This document shows positions 16,863 to 26,190 of a stretch of DNA of 64,000 nucleotides, piece by piece. A program made the translations under genes and the position numbers. The stretch comes from Roseomonas fluvialis (lineage in GTDB: Bacteria; Pseudomonadota; Alphaproteobacteria; Acetobacterales; Acetobacteraceae), in contig NZ_AP025637.1 of NCBI RefSeq assembly GCF_022846615.1, positions 2,071,001 to 2,135,000 of the forward strand, written 5' to 3'. The number at the start of each line of letters is the position of its first letter. Position 1 is the stretch's first letter. Below the pieces are notes generated by a model that had not been told where the DNA came from, made no database searches, and was given only the letters and a program-made list of their open reading frames with translations.

Positions 16863-16889
16863 ACGCTCTCGCCCACGTTATGAGAGCGT
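16863..16889. promoter_or_regulatory. Dyad covering the ribosome-binding site of the BTAD regulator
   Basis: ACGCTCTC (16863-16870) and GAGAGCGT (16882-16889) are perfect 8-bp inverted repeats 11 bases apart. The right arm contains the only ribosome-binding-site-like GAGAG and reaches into the possible GTG start at 16888. It is either an operator for autorepression or an mRNA hairpin that hides the start site. Confidence 0.4.
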
Positions 16890-16893
16890 GAGT

Positions 16894-18900
16894 ATGTCAG
16901 ACATCGTTGGCCGTCTCGGGCAGGACGACAGACCTTCCCGAGACCTCGAACTGCCCGAAGGCGCCCTCGGCGCCGTGCCGCCGATTCGCCTGCGCATCGC
17001 CATGCTCGGCCGCCTCGATGTGCGGTCTTTCGCAGGCGACCCCCTGCTCCCGCGCTCGCGCAAGACGCGTGGCGTCCTGGCCGTACTCGCCTTCGAATCG
17101 CCGGAGCCGGTTTCCCGCCAGCGCCTGGCCGACCTGCTCTGGAGCCGCCGGGGCGAGGAACAGGCCCGCGGATCGCTGCGCCAGGCGCTGCACGAACTGC
17201 AGGACGTGCTCGGCGACTGGGGCAAGGGGCTGATCGTCGCGACGCGGGAGACCGTGGCGCTGAACACCACCGGCGTCTGGATCGACGCGCGCGAGCTCCC
17301 GCGCATGGCACGCGACAGACCCGAAGCGCTCAACCTGCTCCAGGCCGAGCTGCTCTCCGACCTCGACAGCCTGGATGCCGCCTTTGATGCCTGGCTGATC
17401 GAACAGCGCCGCCGGCTGCGCGAAATCGCCCTCGATGCCGCGACGGCACGCCTTGCCGCCGCCGCCGGCGCCGAGGCGCGTGCGCAGGAAGCGCGGCGCG
17501 TGCTCGCCATCGATGCCGCGCAGGAACCGGTCTGGCGCACCCTGATCCGTGCCGAGGCCGAACGTGGCGACCGCGGCGCCGCCTTCGCCGCCTGGGAGGA
17601 ATGCCGCCGCGTCTTCGCCGAACGCTTCCGCGGCGCGCCCTCGCCCGAGACCGCGGCACTCGCGGAGTCGCTGCGTGGCGAGGCCGCCCCGCCGCCGCGC
17701 CCGCCCAAGCGCAGCGCGGCGCGCGGCGCGCGGCTCGGCGTCATGCCCTTCCAGGTGCTGGGCAGCGGGTCAGATGCCGAGGTGTCGCTCGGCCTCGCCG
17801 GCGAGATCACCGCAGCCCTCGCGCGATTCCGCTGGCTGGTGCTGGTCGACAGCTCCTCGATCGCGGCGGTTGACCGCCAGGAAGGGCTGAGCGAGGAGCT
17901 CGGACTCGACTTCTCCCTGTCGGGCACGGTGCAGCGCGCGGGGGACCGAGTGCGCGTGACCCTGCGCCTGACCGACCACCGCCCGCCCGACGCCGTGGTC
18001 TGGGCCGAACGATTCGACCGCGACGCGGGCGATATCCTGACCCTGCAGGACGAGATCGCCGCCGAGGTGGTGGCCCGGGTCGACCCCGAGATCCTGCTGA
18101 TCGAGGCGAACCGCGCGGCCACGCGCCCGCAGGTGCATGCCAATGCCTATGACCTGCTGCTGCGTGCGATCCCGGCGATCTACCGGCTCGACCGGCAATC
18201 CTACGAACTCGCCGGGACCCTGCTGACGGAAGCGACGCGGCTCGAGCCCGACTACGCCCCGGCCTTCGCCTGGCATGCCTATTGGCATCTGTTCCTGGTC
18301 GGGCAGGGCTGGGCGCCGGCCGGCACGGAGGTGCTGGCGAAAAGCGAGGAACTCGCCTCGCGCGCCGTCGCGCTCGACCCGTCGGATGCGCAGGCGCTGG
18401 CCATCCTGGGCCATGTGCGCGCCTTCCTGCACCACCGCGTGGCCGAGGCGGTGACGCTGTACGAACGCGCCCTGGCGCTGAACCCGAACCTGCCCATGGC
18501 CTGGGTGTTCTCGGCGCTTACGCTGTCCTACCGCGGCGAGCACGCCGAGGCGCTGCGGCGGTGGGAGAAGTACAAGAAGCTTGCGCCGCTGCACCCGCAC
18601 GCCTTCTTCTTCGATGCCGCGCGGCTGGTGCCGCTGCTGCTGCTGCGCCGCTTCGAGGACGTGGATGCCGATGCGCGGCAGGTGACGGCGCTGCACGCCG
18701 GCTTCACGTTCCCCTACAAGCTGTGGCTGTCGGCGCTCGGTCACCTGGGCCGGCGCGAACAGGCGGGCGAGGTGCTCGCGAAGCTGATCGCGCTGGAGCC
18801 CGATTTCGACCTGCAGAAGGCGCGCCTGCGCTCACCGCTGCAATTGCCGGCGGACCTTGACTTCTACCTGGCCGGGCTGCGCGGCGCCGGGTTGAGTTGA
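16894..18900 (+). CDS. BTAD/TPR transcriptional regulator
   Basis: The 668-residue protein has an OmpR-like winged-helix domain (about 30-110, with TRGVLAVLAF and RLADLLWSRRGEEQARGSLRQ). A BTAD helical domain follows (about 120-255). Next comes an adenylate-cyclase-associated or FlgO-like domain (about 275-390, GVMPFQVLG...GLAGEIT). Tetratricopeptide repeats fill 400-660. No membrane helix is seen. This architecture is typical of alphaproteobacterial SARP-like activators with an unknown ligand. ATG 16894 is preferred because GAGAG lies 7 bases before it; GTG 16888 is the alternative. Confidence 0.8.
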   Translation: MSDIVGRLGQDDRPSRDLELPEGALGAVPPIRLRIAMLGRLDVRSFAGDPLLPRSRKTRGVLAVLAFESPEPVSRQRLADLLWSRRGEEQARGSLRQALHELQDVLGDWGKGLIVATRETVALNTTGVWIDARELPRMARDRPEALNLLQAELLSDLDSLDAAFDAWLIEQRRRLREIALDAATARLAAAAGAEARAQEARRVLAIDAAQEPVWRTLIRAEAERGDRGAAFAAWEECRRVFAERFRGAPSPETAALAESLRGEAAPPPRPPKRSAARGARLGVMPFQVLGSGSDAEVSLGLAGEITAALARFRWLVLVDSSSIAAVDRQEGLSEELGLDFSLSGTVQRAGDRVRVTLRLTDHRPPDAVVWAERFDRDAGDILTLQDEIAAEVVARVDPEILLIEANRAATRPQVHANAYDLLLRAIPAIYRLDRQSYELAGTLLTEATRLEPDYAPAFAWHAYWHLFLVGQGWAPAGTEVLAKSEELASRAVALDPSDAQALAILGHVRAFLHHRVAEAVTLYERALALNPNLPMAWVFSALTLSYRGEHAEALRRWEKYKKLAPLHPHAFFFDAARLVPLLLLRRFEDVDADARQVTALHAGFTFPYKLWLSALGHLGRREQAGEVLAKLIALEPDFDLQKARLRSPLQLPADLDFYLAGLRGAGLS

Positions 18901-18906
18901 CCCGCG

Positions 18907-19398
18907 CTACAGCGGCCGGATCGCATCCCCCGGCCGGATGGTCCCGCCCTTCACGATGCGGCAATTCAGGCCCGACCGGTGGATCAGCGGCTTGAACACC
19001 GGTTTGCCCAGCAGGTCTTCCAGATACTGGCAGGGCACGTTCAGCCGCCCGCCCACCAGCACCACGTCGCCCACGCGGAATTCGCGCCCGACCAGGTGGT
19101 TGAGCGGCACGCCGGCGGTCGTCAGGTTGCGACGGGTCTCATGCGGGGCCAGGTCGATGCCGTGGTCGCGCTGGAGCGCATCCAGAGTCTCCATTTCGAT
19201 CAGCGTGACCTGGCGGTTGGCGAAGGGGTTGTCGCCCGCGAGCGGGCGCCCGCTGTAGGTGCCGCGTTGGGTGGCGTAGCGGTCGCCCTCGATGCCCAGG
19301 CCTTCCACCAGGCGCGCGGCGTCCAGTTCGACCATGGGTGCGCTGGCCTCGGTCGCGACGTGGATCGCGAGCAGCACGCCGGTGAAATCATGGCTCAT
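18907..19398 (-). CDS. MOSC-domain protein
   Basis: This is a 163-residue stand-alone MOSC domain, the C-terminal module of molybdenum cofactor sulfurase, with FANRQVTLIEMETL, HETRRNLTTAGVPL and the Cys-containing HRSGLNCRIVKGG. Single MOSC proteins such as YiiM act on N-hydroxylated compounds or carry sulfur for Moco. It overlaps the stop of the upstream alpha/beta hydrolase by 4 bases (ATGA), so it ends a coupled minus-strand unit. Confidence 0.85.
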   Translation of the reverse strand: MSHDFTGVLLAIHVATEASAPMVELDAARLVEGLGIEGDRYATQRGTYSGRPLAGDNPFANRQVTLIEMETLDALQRDHGIDLAPHETRRNLTTAGVPLNHLVGREFRVGDVVLVGGRLNVPCQYLEDLLGKPVFKPLIHRSGLNCRIVKGGTIRPGDAIRPL

Positions 19399-20240
19399 CG
19401 CAGCAGCTCCGCCGCGGCGCGGGTCAGCGCGCCATCCGGGCTCCAGAGGGATTCCAGCACGCGGAAATGGTCGGCGCCGGGGATGGGAATGAGTGGCCCG
19501 GGCGCCTGCGCCTCGGCCCGGATGCGATGGAAGACGCGGGATTGCCGGCGCAGTTCGGGCAGTTCGGCGCCGCCGTACGCGATGGCGATCGGCTTCATCA
19601 CCACCGGGCGGCGGATCGGCGAGAGGTCGGCGATCTCGGCCTCGGTCAGGCGCAGCTTCTCGTCCAGGTAGGTGTCGCGGATCGGGCCAAGTTCGTGGAC
19701 GCCCGACATGGCGAGCGCGGCGGTCACCGCCGGGTGCTCGGCGGCGAGTGCGGCCAGGTGCCCGCCGGCGGACCAGCCCGAGACCACGACCGGCCCGGCG
19801 ATGCCATGCGCCGTACCTTCCGCCGAGAGCCAGTCCAGCGCGCGGCTGATCTGCCAGGCGATGGTCGTGAGCGATGCATCCGGCGCCAGCGTGTAGCCCG
19901 GCAGTGCGGCCGACCAGCCCATGGCCAGCGCGCCCTGGGCGAGGATGGCGAAATCCTCCCGCCGGTTGCGCTGCCAATAGCCGCCATGGATGAACACGAG
20001 GCACGGCGCGGATGGATCGGCGCCAGGGAACAGGTCCCACTTTTCCCGTTCCGCCGGGCCATAGGGCAGGTCGAGATGCCCCGCATGGGCTGCTCGGAAT
20101 TCCGCCGAGAGCGCGTTGCGCGCGGCGATCTGCGCGGCGCTGTCGGCCACCATGTCGGTGTTGTTGTAGGCGTCGTCGCGGTCCTTCTGGGACCAGTACC
20201 GCCAGCCTTCCGCGAAGGCGTAGGGCGTACCCGCGGTCAT
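19395..20240 (-). CDS. Alpha/beta hydrolase (kynurenine formamidase-like / BD-FAE)
   Basis: The 281-residue hydrolase has an oxyanion-hole motif (FIHGGYW) and a nucleophile elbow GWSAGG. A late Asp/His pair would come from IPGADHFRV. The N-terminal YNNTDMVADSA region and length match esterases/formamidases of the kynurenine formamidase-like group. The substrate is not readable. The start overlaps the stop of the 2-hydroxyacid dehydrogenase by 4 bases, and its own stop overlaps the MOSC start, giving three coupled genes. Confidence 0.8.
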   Translation of the reverse strand: MTAGTPYAFAEGWRYWSQKDRDDAYNNTDMVADSAAQIAARNALSAEFRAAHAGHLDLPYGPAEREKWDLFPGADPSAPCLVFIHGGYWQRNRREDFAILAQGALAMGWSAALPGYTLAPDASLTTIAWQISRALDWLSAEGTAHGIAGPVVVSGWSAGGHLAALAAEHPAVTAALAMSGVHELGPIRDTYLDEKLRLTEAEIADLSPIRRPVVMKPIAIAYGGAELPELRRQSRVFHRIRAEAQAPGPLIPIPGADHFRVLESLWSPDGALTRAAAELLR

Positions 20241-21199
20241 GGCGTGATGACCCGGACCGGCGCGCCGGCATTGAAGGCGGCGATTGCCTCGACCGTGCCC
20301 TGGTAATAGGCGTGGTAGTTCTGCTGCGTCACGTACCCCAGGTGCGGCGTGAGGAAGGTGTTCGGCGCGCCCAGCAGCGGATGGCCGGGCGGCAGCGGTT
20401 CGATGTCGAAGACGTCGATGCCCGCGCCGGCGATGGTGCCGGCCTTGAGTGCCGCGATCAGCGCATCCTGGTCGATCAAGGGCCCGCGCGAGGTGTTCAC
20501 GATGAAGGCGGTCTTCTTCATCTGCGCCAGATCCGCTGCGCCGATGATGCCGCGGGATCGGTCGGACAGGATCAGGTGCAGCGTCACCACGTCGGCGGTG
20601 GAGAGCAGCGTGGCCTTGTCGACGCGCGTCACACCCACCTCGGCGGCACGTTCGTCGGTCAGGTTCTGGCTCCAGGCGATCACCTTCATGCCGAAGGCCA
20701 GGCCGACCTTCGCCGTGCGCGCGCCGAGCTTGCCGAGGCCCACGATGCCCAGCGTCTGCCCTTCCAGCCCCCGCCCGACCGAGGTCTGCCACTGGCCCGC
20801 CCGCAGCGCCGCCTGCTGCGCCGGCAGGTCGCGCATCAGCCCGGTGATGAGGCCCCAGGTGATGTCGGTGGTCGGGTCCCCGAAGGAGGGCGTGCCGCAG
20901 AAGGCGATGCCGCGATCGGCACAGGCGGACGCGTCGATCGAGCGGTTGCGCGCGGCCGTGGTGATGAGCAGCCGCAGGTTCGGCAGGGCTTCGATCAGCG
21001 CGCGCGGGAAGGGCGTGCGTTCGCGCATGGCCAGGATGGCGTCGAAGGGGGCCAGGCGCTGCACCAGCGCGGCGCGGTCGGTGAGGGTGTCGCGGAACAC
21101 CGTGACCTCCAGGCCCGGCAGCGTGTCCCAGGGCCCCATGGACATCGCGACCCCCTGGTAGTCGTCGAGGATGGCGAGGCGCTTGATGGCGTCGGGCAT
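20237..21199 (-). CDS. D-2-hydroxyacid dehydrogenase family protein
   Basis: The protein has 320 residues. The NAD motif GLGKLGARTAKVG is preceded by a split catalytic domain. Catalytic residues are visible as Arg in NTSRGPLID, Glu in VFDIEPLP and His in LTPHLGYV. This is a cytosolic 2-keto acid reductase related to glyoxylate/phosphoglycerate dehydrogenases. The preferred start is ATG 21199, behind AGGAGA; an earlier in-frame start at 21253 lacks a ribosome-binding site. It is translationally coupled to the downstream hydrolase. Confidence 0.85.
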   Translation of the reverse strand: MPDAIKRLAILDDYQGVAMSMGPWDTLPGLEVTVFRDTLTDRAALVQRLAPFDAILAMRERTPFPRALIEALPNLRLLITTAARNRSIDASACADRGIAFCGTPSFGDPTTDITWGLITGLMRDLPAQQAALRAGQWQTSVGRGLEGQTLGIVGLGKLGARTAKVGLAFGMKVIAWSQNLTDERAAEVGVTRVDKATLLSTADVVTLHLILSDRSRGIIGAADLAQMKKTAFIVNTSRGPLIDQDALIAALKAGTIAGAGIDVFDIEPLPPGHPLLGAPNTFLTPHLGYVTQQNYHAYYQGTVEAIAAFNAGAPVRVITP

Positions 21200-21259
21200 G
21201 GGGTCGTCTCCTGGTGGTGGCACGTGCATGGCGCGGGCGCGCGCCGGGCGCAAGCAGGC

Positions 21260-21697
21260 TCAGCCCGCCGTAATCCCCGCCAGCGCCGCGCGCAGATTCG
21301 CCGGCAGCGGTGTCGGCGTCTTCTGCGTCGCGCGATCCACATAGACATGCACGAAGTGGCCCTCGGCCGCGGCGACCTCGTCATCTCCGCGGAAGATGCC
21401 GATCTCGTAGCGCACCGAGGTATTCCCCGCCCGCCCGCAACGCAGCCCCGCCGTGACCGTGTCCGGGAAGGCGATGGGCGCGAAGTAGCGGCACTGCGTC
21501 TCCACCACCAGGCCGATCACCGGCGCGGTCGGGATGTGCAGGAAGCCGGTGTCGATCAGGAAGCGCGCCACCACCGTGTCGAACCACGAGTAGTAGGTCA
21601 CGTTGTTCACATGCCCATACACGTCGTTGTCCATCCAGCGCGTGGGAATGGGCAGGAAGAAGCGATAGTCGGCACGCGTGCCGCGGCCCTTGGACAC
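21260..21697 (-). CDS. Acyl-CoA thioesterase (hotdog fold, YbgC/4HBT type)
   Basis: The 145-residue hotdog thioesterase has the family signature MDNDVYGHVNNVTYYSWFD, in which Asp-x-x-x-His-x-Asn includes the catalytic acid. It would cleave a short acyl- or aroyl-CoA. The start is GTG 21697, which follows GGGAGG by 6 bases and lies 2 bases after the stop of the upstream NMT1-like gene. No ATG fits the family length. It is in an operon with that gene. Confidence 0.85.
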   Translation of the reverse strand: MSKGRGTRADYRFFLPIPTRWMDNDVYGHVNNVTYYSWFDTVVARFLIDTGFLHIPTAPVIGLVVETQCRYFAPIAFPDTVTAGLRCGRAGNTSVRYEIGIFRGDDEVAAAEGHFVHVYVDRATQKTPTPLPANLRAALAGITAG

Positions 21698-21699
21698 GC

Positions 21700-22605
21700 T
21701 CAGCCTCCCAGCGCGCGCGTGACGATCGCCTCGTCCACGCAGGCTTCGAAGGCGGGCGCGCCCTTGATGATGCCGGCCGAGCGCATCGCGCCCTGCAACT
21801 GGTCGAAGGCGGCGCGCGGGAAATGCGGCGTGGGGGACCACAGCGCGAGCGACTGGTAGCGTGCGAGCGACACCGTGAGCGCGGCCTGCGGCACCTCCGG
21901 GAACATGGGCGCGACGGTGGCGGCGATCTCGGCCGGTGGCGCTTCGGCGACCCAGGCCAGCGCGGCCGCCATGGCGCGGATCATGGCGGCGAATTCCGCC
22001 TGGCGCTCGGCGATGCGCGTCTCGGTCGCGTAGAAGGCGGTATAGGCCGATGGCCCACGATCGGCCGCGCGGTGCCACACCGACAGGCCCGCCGCTTCCG
22101 CCAGCGCCGCATGCGGTTCGAAGACCTGCGCGACATCGAGCCGCCCCTCGCGCACCGCGGCGATGTTCTCGGCCATCGAACGGTCTGTCACGCGGTCGAG
22201 TGCATCGGGGTCGATGCCGGCCTGGCGGATATCGTCCTGCAGGCACCACCAGGGGGTGGGGACCTCGCTGACCGTGCCGAAACTCAACCCCGGCAGGTCC
22301 GCCAGCGTGAAGCCCGGCCGCGCGCCGCGCCCGACCAGCAGGAAGGGGTCCTTCATCACCACGGCGCAGAAGGACCGCAGCGGGCAGGCGGGGTCGCGGT
22401 CGCGCAGCAGCATCGGGCGCATCGGGCCGGACCAGGCGATGTCGGCGGCTCCCGACAGGAGGTTGTCGGCGGCCTTGTTGGGGTCGCCGGCGGTGTCGCG
22501 CCGCACCTCGACGCCCTGCGCGGCGAAGAACCCGCGCGCCTCGGCCACGTAGAAGGGCGCGTAGAAGACGGCGCGGAAGGGTTCGTTGAGTATGATGGGC
22601 TGCAT
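21700..22605 (-). CDS. NMT1/THI5-like binding protein without a signal peptide
   Basis: The 301-residue periplasmic-binding-protein fold starts MQPIILNEPFRAVFYAPFYVAEARG, that is, directly at the first beta strand with no export signal. It contains the conserved SEVPTPWWCLQDDIR block and a Ser/Gly ligand loop (ADIAWSGPM). A close paralogue is at 27152-28066. Both look cytoplasmic. They lack the Cys-rich CCCFC motif of yeast Thi5, so pyrimidine synthase activity is not supported. It is followed by the thioesterase gene after 2 bases. Confidence 0.75.
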   Translation of the reverse strand: MQPIILNEPFRAVFYAPFYVAEARGFFAAQGVEVRRDTAGDPNKAADNLLSGAADIAWSGPMRPMLLRDRDPACPLRSFCAVVMKDPFLLVGRGARPGFTLADLPGLSFGTVSEVPTPWWCLQDDIRQAGIDPDALDRVTDRSMAENIAAVREGRLDVAQVFEPHAALAEAAGLSVWHRAADRGPSAYTAFYATETRIAERQAEFAAMIRAMAAALAWVAEAPPAEIAATVAPMFPEVPQAALTVSLARYQSLALWSPTPHFPRAAFDQLQGAMRSAGIIKGAPAFEACVDEAIVTRALGG

Positions 22606-22749
22606 CGCGGGGTCCCCGGGGTGGTCGGCGCGCATCCTGCGCAGGCGCGCGGCGGTGCACCAGACCCGCCCCGTCTGCATGCCGCGCATGGCCCGCGCGC
22701 CAGACCCACCGATTCGCCGCTGGCGTCGTCTGGCAAGATCACGCCATAA

Positions 22750-22777
22750 CCCCCTGCCCGGACAGGGGGGAGCCCCC
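22750..22777 (+). promoter_or_regulatory. Mutually exclusive C/G/C hairpin upstream of minC
   Basis: CCCCCTG (22750-22756) can pair with CAGGGGG (22763-22769). The same G-run can instead pair with CCCCC at 22773-22777. The element lies about 110 bases before the minC start, in the divergent intergenic region. It could be an attenuator or simply a GC-rich accident. Confidence 0.25.
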
Positions 22778-22884
22778 GAGCCCTTCGCCGGGACTCGTGA
22801 TGACGCTACATCTGGTGTGTGTCGGCGCCTTGGGCCACAATCCCTGGGTAGCGACCGCGCTGATCCAATGCCTCGGGAACCCCC

Positions 22885-23655
22885 ATGTCCGCCGTGCCAC
22901 GGCCCGAAACAACGCCCCGACTGGAGCCGTTCCGCCTGCGCGGAGCGAACTTCAACCTGCTGGTGCTGCGCCTGCTGGATCCGCGGCCGGAGGCGGTGGT
23001 GCCCGCGATCGGCGACCAGTTCCGCCGCGCGCCCGGCTTCCTGCGCTTCGCGCCCGTGGTGCTGGGGCTCGGGGACCTCGACATCCCGCCGGGCAATGTG
23101 GACTTCGCCGGGCTGATCGAGGGGCTGCGCGGGCTCGAGATCGTGCCGATCGGCACCACCGGCGGCACCCCCGAGATGCGCAACGCCGCCATGGCTTTCG
23201 GCCTGCCGCCGATCCGCAGCACCGGCGGCAAGGAAAGCGACGAACCCGCACCCGCGCCGGCACCCGCCGCCGCGGCCGAGCCCGTTGCCCCGCCGCCCGC
23301 GCCCCCACCGCCCGCCGGCATGGCGCGCCCGACCATGATCGTCGACACGCCGGTACGCGCGGGCCAGCGCGTCTGGGCGCAGGGCGGCGACCTGGTGGTG
23401 ACCTCCACGGTGAATGCGGGGGCCGAAGTGATCGCGGACGGCAACATCCATGTCTATGGCGCGCTGCGCGGGCGGGCGATCGCCGGCGGCGGCGACAATG
23501 CCGAGGCTCGGATCTTCGCGCAGAATTTCGACCCGGAGCTCGTCTCCATCGCCGGCTATTACGCGGTGCGCGACGGGCTCCAGGGGGCGCCGATCGGCAA
23601 GGCCGTGCAGGTGCGCCTGACCGGCGAGCGCATGCGCTTCGACCCGATCGGGTAG
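22885..23655 (+). CDS. minC: Septum site-determining protein MinC
   Basis: The 256-residue division inhibitor blocks FtsZ assembly away from midcell. The N-terminal domain spans about 15-108. An unusually Pro/Ala-rich linker (about 115-147) joins it to the C-terminal beta-helix (about 150-252), which has the motif DGNIHVYGALRGRAIAG (186-202) that binds MinD and membrane. It heads the operon minC-minD-minE. Confidence 0.95.
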   Translation: MSAVPRPETTPRLEPFRLRGANFNLLVLRLLDPRPEAVVPAIGDQFRRAPGFLRFAPVVLGLGDLDIPPGNVDFAGLIEGLRGLEIVPIGTTGGTPEMRNAAMAFGLPPIRSTGGKESDEPAPAPAPAAAAEPVAPPPAPPPPAGMARPTMIVDTPVRAGQRVWAQGGDLVVTSTVNAGAEVIADGNIHVYGALRGRAIAGGGDNAEARIFAQNFDPELVSIAGYYAVRDGLQGAPIGKAVQVRLTGERMRFDPIG

Positions 23656-23718
23656 GGGTTTCGCCGCGCACGGCGCAGGGGCGCGCGCGGCCGATGATTG
23701 AACGAGGAGGCAGGGGAC

Positions 23719-24536
<818 letters not shown>

Positions 24537-24537
<1 letters not shown>

Positions 24538-24824
24538 TGAGTTGGCTCGACTTCTTCCGCGGGCAGCGCAAGCCCGACAGCAGCGCCTCCGCCGCCAAGG
24601 AACGGCTGCAGATCGTGCTTGCGCACGAGCGCATCGGCCGCACGCGCGAGGACTTCCTGCCGAAGCTGCAGCAGGAACTCGTCGCGGTGGTGGCGCGGTA
24701 TGTCGCGATCGACCCGGGCAAGGTGAACGTGAATCTCGACCGCGGCGGGGACATGTCGACGCTCGCGATCGAGATCGAATTGCCGGCGCCGGCGGCGATG
24801 CGCGTCGCGGCGGCGGCGCGCTGA
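24537..24824 (+). CDS. minE: Cell division topological specificity factor MinE
   Basis: The 95-residue protein has an N-terminal membrane-binding MSWLDFFRG, the MinD-activating helix IVLAHERIG (about 26-34) and a C-terminal dimerisation domain. ATG 24537 overlaps the minD stop by one base; an in-frame GTG one codon earlier exists. The C-terminus (AAAAR) and stop codon are the first copy of a 26-bp tandem repeat. Confidence 0.95.
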
Positions 24825-24886
24825 ACGTAAGGGTGGCGGCGGCGCGCTGAACGTAAGGGTGGCGGCGGCGCGCTGAACGCAAGGGC
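24809..24886 (+). repeat. Three tandem copies of a 26-bp unit at the end of minE
   Basis: The unit begins GGCGGCGGCGCGCTGAACGT. Copies start at 24809, 24835 and 24861. Copies one and two are identical and copy three differs at two bases. Copy one encodes the last minE codons and its stop; the other two repeat that stop-containing sequence after the gene. It resembles slippage and may vary between strains. Confidence 0.9.
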
Positions 24887-24918
24887 AGGGGCGTGCTGAC
24901 GCCCTGGCGCCCCACGCA

Positions 24919-24945
24919 CCCCTGCGGCACACTCGGCCGCAGGGG
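24919..24945 (+). promoter_or_regulatory. Hairpin sequestering the ribosome-binding site of the MetE-like gene
   Basis: CCCCTGCGGC (24919-24928) pairs with GCCGCAGGGG (24936-24945) over a 7-base loop. The 3' arm is the AGGGGG ribosome-binding site of the gene starting at 24951. It may terminate the min operon transcript, control translation of the next gene, or both. Confidence 0.4.
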
Positions 24946-24950
24946 GAAAC

Positions 24951-26117
24951 ATGGCCGACCGCATCGCCTGCACGCACACTGGCAGCCTGCCGCGCCCGCC
25001 TGCGCTGACCCGGCTGCACGCACGCCGCGCACGCGGCGAGGCGATCCGTGCCGATGAGGTTGCCGCCGCTGCCCGCGCCGCCGTCGCAGAGATCGTCCCG
25101 CGCCAGGTCGCCTGCGGCCTCGACATCGTCAACAACGGGGAGCAGGGGCGCGAATCCTTCGTGCTGTACCTGCGCGACCGGCTGACCGGCCTCGGCGGCG
25201 AAAGCCTGCGCGGCGGCTGGGCCGATGTCGAAGCCTATCCCGAATTCAAGGCGGAAGTGGTGGCCGCCAACGCCGGCAAGGAAACGGCGAGCATGACCGC
25301 CAACCTGCCCGCCGCGATCGGCGATGTGCGCTACATCGGCGCCGCTGCCATGCAGGCGGAATGCGCGGAGTTCCGCGCCGCGCTCGATGCCGCGCGGCCC
25401 GCGCCGGTGGGCGCCTTCCTGGCGGCGCCCTCGCCGGGCATCGTCGCCTCCGTCGTGCAGAACCGGCACTACGACACCGAGGAAGCCTACCTGGCGGCGC
25501 TGGCCGATGCGCTTGCACATGAATACCGCGCCATTCTCGATGCCGGATTCACGCTGCAGCTGGATTGTCCCGACCTGGCGCTGGAGCGGCACGGGTCCTA
25601 CCAGGATCGCCCGCTGTCCGACTTCATCGCCTTTTGCGAGCGCGTGGTGACGGCCATCAACCGCGCCATCGCCGGCCTGCCGCGCGATCGCATCCGCCTG
25701 CATGTCTGCTGGGGCAACTACGAAGGCCCGCACGATGCCGACGTGCCGCTGGCCGAGATCCTGCCTGTGGTGCTGAAGGCCCGGGTCGGCGGCTTCGTGC
25801 TGCCCTTCGCGAACCCGCGCCACGCGCACGAACATCGGTGCTTCCTGCGCACGCCGCTGGCCGATGACCAGGTGCTGGTGGCCGGCGTGATCGACACGCT
25901 GACCAACTTCGTCGAGCACCCCGAAGTGGTGGCCGAACGGCTCGAACGCATCGCGCAGAGCATCGGCGACCCGTCGCGCCTGATGGCCGGCACGGATTGC
26001 GGCTTCGACACGGCCGCCGGGCGCGGGCGCGTCGCGCGCGACGTGGTGTGGGCCAAGCTGCGCGCCATGTCGGAAGGCGCGCGCATCGCCTCCGACCGGC
26101 TGTTCGCGGGGCGCTGA
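24951..26117 (+). CDS. Cobalamin-independent methionine synthase II-family protein
   Basis: The 388-residue TIM-barrel protein resembles the MetE C-terminal half. Zinc ligands are likely from HVCWGNYEGPH (His, Cys) and TDCGFD (Cys), with an IVNNGEQGR motif near residue 60. Stand-alone members of this family often catalyse thiol transfer or are uncharacterised, so full methionine synthesis is not claimed. It starts with ATG 24951 within the hairpin-bearing leader. Confidence 0.8.
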   Translation: MADRIACTHTGSLPRPPALTRLHARRARGEAIRADEVAAAARAAVAEIVPRQVACGLDIVNNGEQGRESFVLYLRDRLTGLGGESLRGGWADVEAYPEFKAEVVAANAGKETASMTANLPAAIGDVRYIGAAAMQAECAEFRAALDAARPAPVGAFLAAPSPGIVASVVQNRHYDTEEAYLAALADALAHEYRAILDAGFTLQLDCPDLALERHGSYQDRPLSDFIAFCERVVTAINRAIAGLPRDRIRLHVCWGNYEGPHDADVPLAEILPVVLKARVGGFVLPFANPRHAHEHRCFLRTPLADDQVLVAGVIDTLTNFVEHPEVVAERLERIAQSIGDPSRLMAGTDCGFDTAAGRGRVARDVVWAKLRAMSEGARIASDRLFAGR

Positions 26118-26190
26118 GCCGATGTGCTGGCTGTGCACGCTGCGTCGCCCGCCGCCGCCGAAACCACAAGAACCGTCAGGGAGAAAACCG

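Larger units (their letters stand above)
16459..16893. other. AT-rich divergent intergenic region
   Basis: This 435-base region separates the ten-repeat gene from the BTAD regulator. Of bases 16531-16590, 43 of 60 are A or T, in strong contrast to the flanking genes. I see no gene in it. The dyads and promoter-like elements are listed separately. Its composition suggests a regulatory or nucleoid-protein binding region, or DNA of foreign origin. Confidence 0.6.

Noticed and set aside
26122-26190. Start of the Bug receptor 23 codons earlier (MCWLC...)
   Set aside because: The added segment would precede a normal Sec signal peptide, and an AGGGAGA ribosome-binding site fits the ATG at 26191.
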